From positions 2,852,001 to 2,916,000 of the forward strand of contig CBDDJJ010000001.1 in NCBI GenBank assembly GCA_965229625.1: 64,000 nucleotides of DNA, read 5' to 3'. Every line of letters starts with the position of its first letter. Position 1 is the stretch's first letter. Positions 9,966 to 18,933 of the stretch are shown in pieces. Both the position numbers and the translations under genes were made by a program. This DNA is from JANQIO01 sp965229625 (GTDB lineage: Bacteria > Pseudomonadota > Gammaproteobacteria > Pseudomonadales > Halieaceae). The notes under the pieces are model-generated. The model was not told the origin of the DNA, made no database searches, and saw only the letters and a program-made list of their open reading frames with translations.

Positions 9966-10880
9966 ATGCCGGGAGTGTCCACCGAAGCCGTAAAGCAGTA
10001 CCTGTTGGGTCTGCAGGACAGCATCTGCGAAGGCCTGGAGCAGGAAGATGGCAGCGCGCAGTTCCGCGAGGACGGTTGGGAGCGAGAAGAGGGTGGCGGC
10101 GGCCGCAGCCGGGTGCTGGCGGAAGGCGCGGTGTTTGAAAAGGCCGGCGTTAATTTTTCACACGTTACCGGGGCCTCCTTGCCGCCTTCTGCAACGGCCC
10201 AGCGCCCGGAACTGGCTGGCCGCGGTTTCCAGGCGATGGGGGTGTCGCTGGTTATCCACCCGCACAACCCTTATGTGCCCACCTCTCATGCCAACGTTCG
10301 CCTGTTTGTGGCTGAAAAGGAAGGCGAGGAACCGGTGTGGTGGTTTGGTGGCGGTTTTGATCTCACTCCCTACTACGGTTTTGAAGAAGACTGCCGACAC
10401 TGGCACAAGGTAGCAGCTGACGCCTGTGCGCCGTTCGGCGACGAGGTCTACCCGCGCTACAAGACCTGGTGCGATGAGTACTTCTTCCTGAAGCACCGCG
10501 GCGAACCGCGCGGGATTGGCGGGCTGTTTTTTGATGACCTCAATGAATGGGACTTCGATACCAGCTTCGGCTTTATGCAGGCGGTGGGTGACGCCTACCT
10601 GCCGGCCTACCAACCGATTGTCGCCAGCCGCAAGGACACGCCCTACGGTGACCGCGAGCGCCAGTTTCAGCTGTATCGGCGCGGGCGTTACGTGGAGTTC
10701 AACCTGGTCTACGACCGGGGTACCCTGTTCGGGCTGCAATCTGACGGCCGCACCGAGGCCATCCTCATGTCCCTGCCACCGCTGGTGCGCTGGGAATATG
10801 ATTACCACCCTGACCCGGGTTCCGCCGAAGCCCAGCTCACCGAAACCTTCCTTAAGCCGAGGGATTGGCTGGCCCAATGA
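9966..10880 (+). CDS. hemF: Oxygen-dependent coproporphyrinogen III oxidase
   Basis: A 304-aa protein of standard length with HemF signatures: NPYVPTSHANVR, WWFGGGFDLTPYYGFEED, and the C-terminal RRGRYVEFNLVYDRGT followed by EAILMSLPP. It converts coproporphyrinogen III to protoporphyrinogen IX using O2, in keeping with the aerobic oxidase locus downstream. The start has AGGAGA at 9955-9960. Its stop overlaps the aroE start (ATGA), so the two are translationally coupled. Confidence 0.96.
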   Translation: MPGVSTEAVKQYLLGLQDSICEGLEQEDGSAQFREDGWEREEGGGGRSRVLAEGAVFEKAGVNFSHVTGASLPPSATAQRPELAGRGFQAMGVSLVIHPHNPYVPTSHANVRLFVAEKEGEEPVWWFGGGFDLTPYYGFEEDCRHWHKVAADACAPFGDEVYPRYKTWCDEYFFLKHRGEPRGIGGLFFDDLNEWDFDTSFGFMQAVGDAYLPAYQPIVASRKDTPYGDRERQFQLYRRGRYVEFNLVYDRGTLFGLQSDGRTEAILMSLPPLVRWEYDYHPDPGSAEAQLTETFLKPRDWLAQ

Positions 10881-11716
10881 GCCCCGCCGATCGCTACGCG
10901 GTGTTCGGCAACCCGGTGCGCCACAGCAAATCTCCCTGGATACACGCGGCCTTCGCGGAGCAAACCGGGCAGGAAATACAGTACCGCGCCGTGCTGGTTG
11001 AAGCAGGCGGCTTTGCTGCTGCTGCGGATGCCTTCTTCGCGGCGGGCGGCCTTGGCCTCAACGTCACGGTACCGTTCAAGGTGGATGCCAGCGTCTACGC
11101 CGACGAGCTGACGCCGCGGGCACGGCTCGCGGGTGCCGCCAACACCCTCGCGCTGCAAGCAGACGGCACCATCCTCGGCGACAACACCGACGGTATCGGC
11201 CTGGTGCGCGACATGGTAGCCAACCTCGGCTGGCAAATCCGTGGCCGGCAGACCGCGGTACTCGGCGCCGGCGGCGCTGTGCGTGGCGTGCTGGGACCAT
11301 TGCTACGTGAGCAGCCGGCGGGCCTGCTGGTCGTCAACCGCACCGAACAAAGGGCAACGGCCCTGGCCGAGGATTTCAGCGGTCTGGGCAGCATCGAAGC
11401 CGGTGGATTCGAGGCGCTTGAAGGGCGCCGGTTCGACCTGGTGATCAACGGCACCAGTGCCAGCCTTGCCGGCGAATTGCCGCCTTTACCGACCAGCTTG
11501 CTCAATGAAAAAAGCTGTTGCTACGACATGATGTACGCCGCTGAGCCCACGCCTTTCATGCGCTGGGCGGCGCAGCATACGGCCTGGGCGGTGAGCGATG
11601 GGCTCGGGATGCTGGTGGAGCAGGCGGCGGAGTCGTTCTTCCTGTGGCGCCAACAGCGGCCCCAGACTGGTCCCGTGCTGGCAGAACTGCGTACTGTCAT
11701 CGCAGGAGGTAATTGA
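10877..11716 (+). CDS. aroE: Shikimate dehydrogenase
   Basis: A 279-aa NADP-dependent dehydrogenase. Visible motifs are HSKSPWIHAAF (substrate site), NVTVPFK with the catalytic Lys, the DNTDGIG Asp partner, the NADP loop GAGGAVRGVL and NGTSASL. It catalyses step four of the shikimate pathway. The start at 10877 overlaps the hemF stop by four bases. A start 12 bp upstream is possible but inside hemF. The gene ends in TGATG, sharing one base with yheV. Confidence 0.95.
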   Translation: MSPADRYAVFGNPVRHSKSPWIHAAFAEQTGQEIQYRAVLVEAGGFAAAADAFFAAGGLGLNVTVPFKVDASVYADELTPRARLAGAANTLALQADGTILGDNTDGIGLVRDMVANLGWQIRGRQTAVLGAGGAVRGVLGPLLREQPAGLLVVNRTEQRATALAEDFSGLGSIEAGGFEALEGRRFDLVINGTSASLAGELPPLPTSLLNEKSCCYDMMYAAEPTPFMRWAAQHTAWAVSDGLGMLVEQAAESFFLWRQQRPQTGPVLAELRTVIAGGN

Positions 11717-11961
11717 TGACCAGGCGATTTATTGCCGGCGCGGTCTGCCCGCGTTGCGGCGAGATGGACAAGCTGGTGGTGGACTCAGAGACCGATGCGC
11801 GGGAATGCGTGCGCTGTGGGTACAGTGACCAGCGTCCCAGCGAAACACCCTCCGAACTGCGTACCCGGGTGAATCGGCCCGCCCGACGGGTCGAGGCAGA
11901 AACCCAGGCGGTGACCCTGGTCGATCCCAGCGCCCGTCCCGACAAGTCAGGCTCTTCCTGA
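11716..11961 (+). CDS. yheV: YheV-family putative zinc ribbon protein
   Basis: An 81-aa protein with two CxxC knuckles, CPRCG and CVRCG, about 20 residues apart. They lie in the family context RRFIAGAVCPRCGEMDKL, followed by a low-complexity charged tail. This is the YheV/DUF2387 pattern, and its function is unknown. The binding site AGGAGGT at 11704-11710 lies well placed for the ATG at 11716, which overlaps the aroE stop by one base, so it is co-transcribed with aroE. Confidence 0.85.
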   Translation: MTRRFIAGAVCPRCGEMDKLVVDSETDARECVRCGYSDQRPSETPSELRTRVNRPARRVEAETQAVTLVDPSARPDKSGSS

Positions 11962-12022
11962 TCCTGGGATTAGCCCTTGAGATGGCCTTCCCGATGGCCG
12001 GCAATGCAGCCCTGAACGAACC

Positions 12023-12664
12023 CTAGGGCAAACCCTCGGTATGGCCTTCCAGGCGCAGGTCCACGGCCACTTCCCTGCTCATACAGGGTAGCTCCAGCAG
12101 CGCTTCTTGTGGTTCTACCGGCGCGTTTGGGAAGGGTTCGAACAGCCCACTGCGGCTGGCGACCAACTCCACCCCCTGCCCCACCAGGGTTTCCAGTCTG
12201 CTGGCCAGCGGCTCACCCACAAGGTGGTGGGCGATGATGTTGGCGCGGGTCATATCGACGTGCACCAGCGGTGACCCGTGGCTGCGAATGAAGCGGTCGT
12301 TCACCTCTTCGATCAGCCGCTGGGCCAGAAAAGCTTCATCCATCAGCGCCAGCATCCCTGCCGTCTCGCCAATTGCGTCGGGCGGCGCCAGGAAAAAGTC
12401 CTCGGCCATGTTGAGCAGCGCGTCGACCTGGCCGCAGGTGTCGCGGCTCGCTGCCTGCTCGCGCAGCAGGTCGAGGAAATCGGGCACGTAATCGATGTAG
12501 CGTTGACTGAAGGTCTCCAGCGCGCCGAGCGGGTCCTCGGCAGGTAGCACCAGCCTGGCCTCGAGTTCGGTGATATGCCCCGCCAGATGCTGACGCAGCG
12601 TCGGCTCGCGCGCATCCCTGGCGCGGGCATCGCGGATCACTTGCCGTATCGTCGCCGTACCCAT
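12023..12664 (-). CDS. Conserved-looking hypothetical protein, unrecognised
   Basis: A 213-aa soluble, acidic, mostly helical protein without signal peptide, membrane segment or motif I recognise. Features visible are a basic N-terminal helix (IRQVIRDARARDAR), a long acidic helical middle, and a C-terminal part with strand-like runs (VELVASRSGLFEPFP). The ATG at 12664 is preceded by GAGGA seven bases away. A TTG in frame at 12679 has no better site. It converges with yheV across a 61-bp gap and lies downstream of the MATE gene on the same strand. Codon use and base composition look native. Function unknown. Confidence 0.65.
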   Translation of the reverse strand: MGTATIRQVIRDARARDAREPTLRQHLAGHITELEARLVLPAEDPLGALETFSQRYIDYVPDFLDLLREQAASRDTCGQVDALLNMAEDFFLAPPDAIGETAGMLALMDEAFLAQRLIEEVNDRFIRSHGSPLVHVDMTRANIIAHHLVGEPLASRLETLVGQGVELVASRSGLFEPFPNAPVEPQEALLELPCMSREVAVDLRLEGHTEGLP

Positions 12665-12719
12665 GGCGTGTCCTCGCAAGGCGGGGATTCACCAAGGCTA
12701 GCCCATGCTGCGGGATACG

Positions 12720-14039
12720 CTAGTCGAGCCAGCCGGCGCGCAGGTCCAGGCGCCGGTAAAACACAAACAGGCTCAGGCCGCGGGCGCCGTTGAAAGCCAC
12801 GAAGGCCAGCCACAGACCGTGATTTCCCAACCCCTGGCACAGCCACCACAGCGGCAGGTAAACACCCAGCATCGACAGCACCATGCTGTGCATCATGTAG
12901 CGGGTCCGGGCCGCACCGATGAACACGCCGTCCAGCAGGTAGGAAGGCGCCGCCACCAGCGGCATAGCGACCACCCAGAACTGGTAGGTCTTCAATACTT
13001 CCCTGACCGGCATATGGTCGGTGAACAGCGGGTACAGCAGCGGCGCGGCCACCAGGAACAACAGGCTCAGCAAGCCCGCCGTACCCAGCGTCCAGTGCCA
13101 GCAGGCGCGCACCGCGCGGCGGAATCTGGCCAGGTCCCCGCCGCCGGCCGCGTTGCCGGCCAGACCCTCCGCAGCGTAGGCAAAACCGTCCAGGCCATAG
13201 GCGGACAGCAGCAACAGGTTCAACATAATGCTATTGGCGGCCAGGGTAATTTCTCCAAGCCGGGTGCTCATGGCGGTGAAAAAGGCAAAGCTGAACAACA
13301 GGCACACGGTACGCACGAACAGGTAACGGTTGCTGTCCAGCAGCGCGCGATAGGCAGACAACTGTGTCAGGTCGCCGCGAACCGGCTGCTCGGGCCAGGA
13401 CATGCGCCGATACACCAGCCACAGCGCCAGGCCGCAGCCGGCGTACTCCGCGCATAGCGTGGCCCGGGCCGCGCCAGCGCTCTTCCACTCGAGAACCACG
13501 ATAAACAGCACGTCCAGGGCGATGTTGAGACTGTTGGTGAACACCAGAATCAACATCGGCCAGCGGGTATCCTGGTGGCCGATGAACCAGCCGAGTACGG
13601 CATAGGTCAGCAGCACCGCGGGCGCGCTATATACCCGGATGCCCACATACTCCGCTGTCAGCGGCTCGAGCGCATCACCTGGCGCCATCAGGTGCAATCC
13701 GAGCGAGACCCAGGCCGCCTGGCTCAGCACCACGATCAGGGCCAGCACGATGGCCAGCACGCCCGACTGCAACAGCACCACGGTTTCGCGATGGGCGTCG
13801 CCCGCCCCCACCGCCCTCGCCACCAGCCCGGTGGTGCCCATGCGCAGGAAACCGAAGCCCCAGTAGACGAAGGACAGGATGCTGGCGCCAATGGCGACCG
13901 CGCCCAGGTAGGTGGTGCTCTCCAGGTGGCCGAGGATGGCAGTGTCCACGATGCCCAGCAGCGGCGTGGAAATGTTGGACAGAATTGCCGGCCAGGCGAT
14001 CTGCCATATCTTGTGGTGCAAGCGGTCCTGATGCGCCAT
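12720..14039 (-). CDS. MATE family efflux transporter, DinF-like
   Basis: A 439-aa membrane protein with about 12 hydrophobic segments in two halves. The N-terminal stretch WPAILSNISTPLLGIVDTAI and the following LGAVAIGASILSF are typical of the DinF branch of MATE. The family exports organic cations or other compounds driven by Na+ or H+; the substrate cannot be read. It is alone on its strand upstream of the 213-aa gene and diverges from the oxidase operon. Confidence 0.88.
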   Translation of the reverse strand: MAHQDRLHHKIWQIAWPAILSNISTPLLGIVDTAILGHLESTTYLGAVAIGASILSFVYWGFGFLRMGTTGLVARAVGAGDAHRETVVLLQSGVLAIVLALIVVLSQAAWVSLGLHLMAPGDALEPLTAEYVGIRVYSAPAVLLTYAVLGWFIGHQDTRWPMLILVFTNSLNIALDVLFIVVLEWKSAGAARATLCAEYAGCGLALWLVYRRMSWPEQPVRGDLTQLSAYRALLDSNRYLFVRTVCLLFSFAFFTAMSTRLGEITLAANSIMLNLLLLSAYGLDGFAYAAEGLAGNAAGGGDLARFRRAVRACWHWTLGTAGLLSLLFLVAAPLLYPLFTDHMPVREVLKTYQFWVVAMPLVAAPSYLLDGVFIGAARTRYMMHSMVLSMLGVYLPLWWLCQGLGNHGLWLAFVAFNGARGLSLFVFYRRLDLRAGWLD

Positions 14040-14147
14040 ATATTGGATTGACCTTGAACTTGTTCAGGCTGGGCGCGGGGCGGTTCAAGGCCGCGTATGA
14101 CGCGGAATTGCGGGCCTCCGGCTAGTGCTCTCGTATGTCAAATCGAG

Positions 14148-14153
14148 TATACT
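14148..14153 (+). promoter_or_regulatory. Candidate -10 element upstream of the oxidase operon
   Basis: TATACT at 14148-14153 is the best -10 match in the 276-bp spacer between the MATE gene and coxB. No convincing -35 lies 16-18 bp upstream. A start here gives a leader of roughly 155 nt. I see nothing else recognisable in the spacer except the coxB ribosome binding site GAGGAG at 14303-14308. Confidence 0.3.
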
Positions 14154-14315
14154 TCGCCGCGTTTTACCGCACCCGGAACAGTCCCGTGGTCCCCTTTCCA
14201 ACGCCGTTAGCCGCTGCAAAGCAGGTCGGGGCGTGGGGTCACGACCGGGTCAGGGGGCATGGCGAGTTGAGCACACAACTCGCACCCATAACAAATGAAA
14301 ATGAGGAGACGCGCA

Positions 14316-15482
14316 ATGCTGCGTAAGGCGAGAAGCGTTTTTTGGCTCGCAATGTTTCCTGTGATGCTGCTGTTGAGCGGCTCATTGAGCCCGGCATGGG
14401 CCGATGAGAAAGCCGACCGCAGGCACCAGGTGAACATGGAACCGGGGGTTACCGATGTCGGTGCAGAGATTTTCAGCCTGCATATGCTGATTTTCTGGAT
14501 CTGCGTGGTTATTGGCATCGTGGTGTTTGGTGTGATGTTCTATTCCATCTACGCCCACCGCAAGTCGCGCGGCGTCACGCCGGCGACCTTCCACGAGAGC
14601 ACCAAGGTCGAGATCGCCTGGACCGTAGTGCCTTTCCTCATCCTGTTCGGAATGGCCGTGCCGGCCACCTCTACCCTGATCGAGGTCTACGACACCGAGG
14701 ATGCCGAAATCGACATCCTTATTACCGGTTACCAGTGGAAGTGGAAGTATGAGTACCTGCAGGAAGACGGCGAAAACGTCAGCTTCTTCAGCAACCTGAA
14801 GACCTCCCAGGAGGAGATCTACAACCAGGATGACAAGGGCCAGTTCTACCTGCTCGACGTCGATGAGCCTCTGGTGATCCCGGTGGACACCAAGGTGCGC
14901 TTCCTGGTGACTGCCTACGACGTCATTCACGCGATTTGGGTTCCGGAACTGGCTGTAAAGAAAGACGCTATTCCCGGCTTCATCAACGAGACCTGGACCC
15001 GCGCCAAGGAAACCGGCATTTACCGTGGCCAGTGTGCGGAGCTCTGCGGCAAGGACCATGGCTTTATGCCGGTGGTGGTGAACGTCGTGGAGCGCGACGA
15101 ATACGACGCCTGGCTGGCGGACAAGCAGGCCCAGGCGGCGGAGATTGCCGCGCTGATGGAGCAGACCTTCACCATGGATGAGCTGATGGCCCGCGGCCAG
15201 GATGTTTACAACCGCGCCTGCCTCGCCTGCCACGGTGCCAACGGTGAAGGCGGTGTGGGCAAGGCCATCGCGGGCAGCGCCATCGCCATGGGTCCGCTGG
15301 ACGGCCACTTCGACATCGTGATCAACGGCTCGCGCAACAATGCCGCCATGCAGGCCTTCGGTGGCCAGCTCAACGACGTCGACCTCGCCGCGGTGCTGAC
15401 CTTCCAGCGCAATGGCTTCGGCAACAACATGGGCGAGATGATCCAGCCCATCGACGTTTTCAACTACAAGCAAGGCCAGTAG
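14316..15482 (+). CDS. coxB: Cytochrome c oxidase subunit II with fused cytochrome c
   Basis: A 388-aa protein with a signal peptide (residues 1-30), two transmembrane helices (about 52-78 and 98-122) and a periplasmic cupredoxin domain. The CuA ligands are H205, C240, E242, C244, H248 and M251. A C-terminal haem-c domain follows, with CLACH at 302-306 and a probable axial Met further on. The fused haem makes this the caa3-type arrangement that takes electrons from soluble cytochrome c. Start chosen at 14316 because GAGGAG lies seven bases upstream; earlier in-frame ATGs lie on top of that site. Confidence 0.96.
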   Translation: MLRKARSVFWLAMFPVMLLLSGSLSPAWADEKADRRHQVNMEPGVTDVGAEIFSLHMLIFWICVVIGIVVFGVMFYSIYAHRKSRGVTPATFHESTKVEIAWTVVPFLILFGMAVPATSTLIEVYDTEDAEIDILITGYQWKWKYEYLQEDGENVSFFSNLKTSQEEIYNQDDKGQFYLLDVDEPLVIPVDTKVRFLVTAYDVIHAIWVPELAVKKDAIPGFINETWTRAKETGIYRGQCAELCGKDHGFMPVVVNVVERDEYDAWLADKQAQAAEIAALMEQTFTMDELMARGQDVYNRACLACHGANGEGGVGKAIAGSAIAMGPLDGHFDIVINGSRNNAAMQAFGGQLNDVDLAAVLTFQRNGFGNNMGEMIQPIDVFNYKQGQ

Positions 15483-15495
15483 GGGGTATCTGACA

Positions 15496-17058
15496 ATGGG
15501 TGATCATCATCACGGTCCGGCCAAGGGCCTCAGCCGCTGGCTGTTTGCAACCAACCACAAGGACATCGGCACGATGTACCTGTGGTTCAGCTTTGCCATG
15601 TTCCTGGTGGGCGGCGCCTTCGCCATGATTATCCGGGCGGAACTGTTCCAGCCCGGCATGCAGCTGATCCGTCCTGAATTCTTCAACCAGATGACGACCA
15701 TGCACGGCCTGATTATGGTCTTTGGTGCCATCATGCCGGCCTTTGTGGGCCTGGCGAACTGGATGATCCCGATGATGATCGGGGCACCGGACATGGCCCT
15801 GCCGCGCATGAACAACTGGAGCTTCTGGATTCTGCCGCCGGCCTTCCTGCTGCTGCTGGCCACCATGTTCATGCCGGGCGGTGGCCCCGCTTTCGGCTGG
15901 ACCTTCTACGCGCCGCTGTCTACCACTTATGCGCCGCCGTCTGTCACCTTCTTTATCTTCGGTGTGCATATTCTCGGCCTGTCATCGATCATGGGCTCGA
16001 TCAACATCGTCGCCACGGTCATGAACCTGCGCGCGCCGGGCATGACCTACATGAAGATGCCGCTGTTCGTGTGGACCTGGTTTATCACTGCCTACCTGTT
16101 GATCGCCGTCATGCCGGTACTGGCCGGAGCGGTGACCATGATGCTGATGGATATCCACTTCGGCACCAGCTTCTTCTCCGCTGCCGGCGGTGGTGACCCG
16201 GTGCTGTTCCAGCACGTGTTCTGGTTCTTTGGTCACCCGGAGGTGTACATCATCATCCTGCCGGCCTTCGGTGTGGTCTCACAGATCATCCCGGCCTTCG
16301 CGCGCAAGCCGCTGTTCGGCTATGACTCCATGGTCTACGCCACCGCCTCTATCGCTTTCCTCTCCTTTATCGTGTGGGCCCACCACATGTACACGGTGGG
16401 TATGCCGATCGCCGGTGAGCTGTTCTTCATGTATGCCACCATGCTGATCGCGGTGCCGACCGGCGTGAAGGTATTCAACTGGATTACCACCATGTGGCGC
16501 GGCGCCATGACCTTCGAAACCCCTATGTTGTTCTGTATCGGTTTCGTGGTGCTGTTCACCATCGGTGGCTTTACCGGCCTGATGCTGTCCATTGCGCCCA
16601 GTGACTTCCAGTACCACGACAGCTACTTCGTGGTCGCGCACTTCCACTATGTCATGGTCGCCGGTGCGGTATTCTCCATGACCGCTGCGGTTTACTACTG
16701 GCTGCCCAAGTGGTGCGGCAAGATGTACAACGAGACCATGGGCAAGACCCACTTCTGGATTTCGTTCATCGGCTTCAACGTCACCTTTTTCCCGCAGCAC
16801 TTCGTGGGCCTGGCGGGCATGCCGCGCCGGATCCCGGACTACGCCCTGCAGTTTGCTGACTTCAACATGATCAGCTCCATTGGCGCGTTCATCTACGGCG
16901 CCTCCCAGTTGCTGTTCCTCTACAACGTGATTGCCACCATTGTCGGCGGCAAGCCCGTGAGTGACGAGAAAGTCTGGGAAGGTGCGGAAGGCCTGGAATG
17001 GACGGTTCCGACGCCGGCGCCTTTCCACACCTTCTCCACGCCGCCGCAGGTGCGCTAA
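15496..17058 (+). CDS. coxA: Cytochrome c oxidase subunit I
   Basis: A 520-aa, 12-helix haem-copper oxidase core. Ligand motifs are TTMHGLIMVFG (low-spin haem a His), FFGHPEVYI (CuB His and the cross-linked Tyr), WAHHMYTVG (two CuB His) and VVAHFHYVMV (haem a and a3 His). The GHPEVY Tyr and Glu mark an A-family proton channel. It follows coxB by 13 bp. Confidence 0.97.
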   Translation: MGDHHHGPAKGLSRWLFATNHKDIGTMYLWFSFAMFLVGGAFAMIIRAELFQPGMQLIRPEFFNQMTTMHGLIMVFGAIMPAFVGLANWMIPMMIGAPDMALPRMNNWSFWILPPAFLLLLATMFMPGGGPAFGWTFYAPLSTTYAPPSVTFFIFGVHILGLSSIMGSINIVATVMNLRAPGMTYMKMPLFVWTWFITAYLLIAVMPVLAGAVTMMLMDIHFGTSFFSAAGGGDPVLFQHVFWFFGHPEVYIIILPAFGVVSQIIPAFARKPLFGYDSMVYATASIAFLSFIVWAHHMYTVGMPIAGELFFMYATMLIAVPTGVKVFNWITTMWRGAMTFETPMLFCIGFVVLFTIGGFTGLMLSIAPSDFQYHDSYFVVAHFHYVMVAGAVFSMTAAVYYWLPKWCGKMYNETMGKTHFWISFIGFNVTFFPQHFVGLAGMPRRIPDYALQFADFNMISSIGAFIYGASQLLFLYNVIATIVGGKPVSDEKVWEGAEGLEWTVPTPAPFHTFSTPPQVR

Positions 17059-17064
17059 AGCGAA

Positions 17065-17625
17065 ATGCGCCTGTTCGGAGACAACCCAGTCGCCCTCACC
17101 GTGGCCAAGATGGCCGCGGTGGTGGTGCTGATGTTCTCCTTTGTGTTTGTGGTGATGGTGCCGCTGTACAACGTGCTCTGTGATGCACTGGGCATCAACG
17201 GTAAGACCAGCGGCCAGCGCTATGAAGCCGCTGCGATCCGGGTTGATGAAACCCGCGAGATCACCATCCAGTTCATTGCCACCAACAGCGATGGCATGCC
17301 CTGGGAGTTTCGTCCCTCGCAGACGATGATGAAGGTGAACCCGGGTGCCGTGAATGACACGGTATTCCTGGCCCGCAACCCATTGGCGAAGGACATGATC
17401 GCGCAGGCGATTCCCAGCGTGTCACCGGCTCGGGCAGCCGAGTATTTCCACAAGACCGAGTGCTTCTGCTTCAACAACCAGCCGTTGGGCGGAATGGAAA
17501 GCACCGAAATGCCGCTGCAGTTCATCGTCGACCAGGACCTGCCGCGGGATATCAGGACGATAACCCTGTCCTATACAATGTTTGATATTACTGAAATGGC
17601 GTCTGGCGCTGTCGCGTCGCGCTAA
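17065..17625 (+). CDS. ctaG: Cytochrome c oxidase assembly protein CtaG (Cox11)
   Basis: A 186-aa protein with one N-terminal membrane anchor (residues about 13-35) and a periplasmic immunoglobulin-like domain. It carries the CFCF copper-binding motif in KTECFCFNNQPL. Cox11 delivers copper to the CuB site of subunit I. It begins 6 bp after coxA, in the standard order coxB-coxA-ctaG-coxC. Confidence 0.95.
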   Translation: MRLFGDNPVALTVAKMAAVVVLMFSFVFVVMVPLYNVLCDALGINGKTSGQRYEAAAIRVDETREITIQFIATNSDGMPWEFRPSQTMMKVNPGAVNDTVFLARNPLAKDMIAQAIPSVSPARAAEYFHKTECFCFNNQPLGGMESTEMPLQFIVDQDLPRDIRTITLSYTMFDITEMASGAVASR

Positions 17626-17638
17626 CGGGGAGATTTCA

Positions 17639-18613
17639 ATGGCAACTCAACAGACTGCCGGACACGAAGAATATTATGTGCCAGAGAAGAGTGGCATGGC
17701 GGTCAGCGCCACCATCGGCCTGGTGATGACAATTTTTGGGGCCGCAAACATCCTCAATGACATGACCTTCGGTGAGCCGGGCGCGGAAACCAACAGCTGG
17801 ACTATCTTCACCGCGGGCCTCGCCTGGTTTATTGCCACCCTGTTTGTCTGGTTCCGCTCCACCATCCGCGAAAACATTGCCGGTATGAATTCCGGCCAGC
17901 TCAAGAAATCCTACGTGCTGGGCATGTTCTGGTTCATCTTCTCGGAAGTGATGTTTTTCTTCGCCTTCTTTGGCGCACTCTTCTATGTGCGAGTACTGGT
18001 GGGCCCCTGGCTTGCCGGTGAGGGTGAGGCCGGTGCCATGAATCACCTGCTGTGGGGTGGCTTCGAGTTCAACTGGCCGATGATGCAAACACCGCAGGAA
18101 GCGGTGGGTGGTGTGGCCGGCCAGGCGATCGCCAACAATGGGGAGTTTGTCTCGCCGGGCACCAGCATGGCGTTTGCCGAGGTCAGCCACTGGTACCACT
18201 GGTTGCCACTGTGGAACACCATCATCCTGCTGTCGTCCAGCATGACCGTGCACATTGCCCACCTGGGCCTGCTCAAGGGTGATCGCAAACAGTTCAACTT
18301 GTGGCTGGGTATCACCGTCGCGCTGGCAATGATCTTCCTGTATATCCAGTACGTAGAGTACTACGAAGCCTACGCTCACTTCGGGCTGACGCTGAACTCC
18401 GGGATTTACGGTTCAACCTTCTTCATGTTGACCGGCTTCCACGGCTTCCACGTGGCCATGGGTATGACGATGCTGTTGATTCAGCTGATTCGCTCACTTC
18501 GGCATGGCCACTTTACAGCAGACGATCACTTCGGTTTCGAGGCGTCCAGCTGGTACTGGCACTTTGTCGATGTGGTGTGGGTAGGGTTGTTCCTGTTCGT
18601 CTACATTCTCTGA
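17639..18613 (+). CDS. coxC: Cytochrome c oxidase subunit III
   Basis: A 324-aa membrane protein with seven hydrophobic helices. Motifs include FIFSEVMFFFAFFGA, WNTIILLSSSMTVHIAH, GFHGFHVAMGMTMLLIQ and the C-terminal EASSWYWHFVDVVWVGLF. It is longer than many subunit III proteins because of an insert between helices III and IV (about residues 120-185), as in several gammaproteobacteria. The ATG at 17639 has GGGGAG as binding site. The earlier in-frame start overlaps ctaG and is rejected. Confidence 0.95.
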   Translation: MATQQTAGHEEYYVPEKSGMAVSATIGLVMTIFGAANILNDMTFGEPGAETNSWTIFTAGLAWFIATLFVWFRSTIRENIAGMNSGQLKKSYVLGMFWFIFSEVMFFFAFFGALFYVRVLVGPWLAGEGEAGAMNHLLWGGFEFNWPMMQTPQEAVGGVAGQAIANNGEFVSPGTSMAFAEVSHWYHWLPLWNTIILLSSSMTVHIAHLGLLKGDRKQFNLWLGITVALAMIFLYIQYVEYYEAYAHFGLTLNSGIYGSTFFMLTGFHGFHVAMGMTMLLIQLIRSLRHGHFTADDHFGFEASSWYWHFVDVVWVGLFLFVYIL

Positions 18614-18617
18614 TGAA

Positions 18618-18893
18618 TCAGCGGTCCCCGGCGAATGCTTCTGCCGGGGGCTGCGTTGACTCCCCCGCTACACCATGCCGCTCCCAGGGTGCCTGGGATT
18701 TCAACTTGCCTGAGCTGACCCCGTAAATGAGCACGACCATCAGGGCCACGGCCAGGGACAGCCGCACACCCAGGGAATTGAACAGCCGCCGCTTACGGGT
18801 GTCGCCCTGGTCAATCATCAGGAAGTAGAAGCCTGTGCCGAGGCTGGCAAGCAATCCCAGCAGGAGCACAACAATCAGGAACTTGAGGAACAT
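18618..18893 (-). CDS. DUF2909 family twin-transmembrane protein
   Basis: A 91-aa protein with two hydrophobic helices (residues 3-27 and 44-61) joined by a basic loop with DTRKRRLFNSLGVRLS. This is the DUF2909/twin-transmembrane pattern found next to oxidase genes in Pseudomonas and relatives; its role is unknown. It is encoded against the operon direction between coxC and the SURF1 gene, converging with coxC (4-bp gap). GGAGAGG precedes the ATG at 18893. A longer in-frame extension upstream lies antisense to SURF1 and is rejected. Confidence 0.82.
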   Translation of the reverse strand: MFLKFLIVVLLLGLLASLGTGFYFLMIDQGDTRKRRLFNSLGVRLSLAVALMVVLIYGVSSGKLKSQAPWERHGVAGESTQPPAEAFAGDR

Positions 18894-18933
18894 GGCGGCC
18901 TCTCCGGGGGGCGTCACAGTATAGCGAAAGCCT

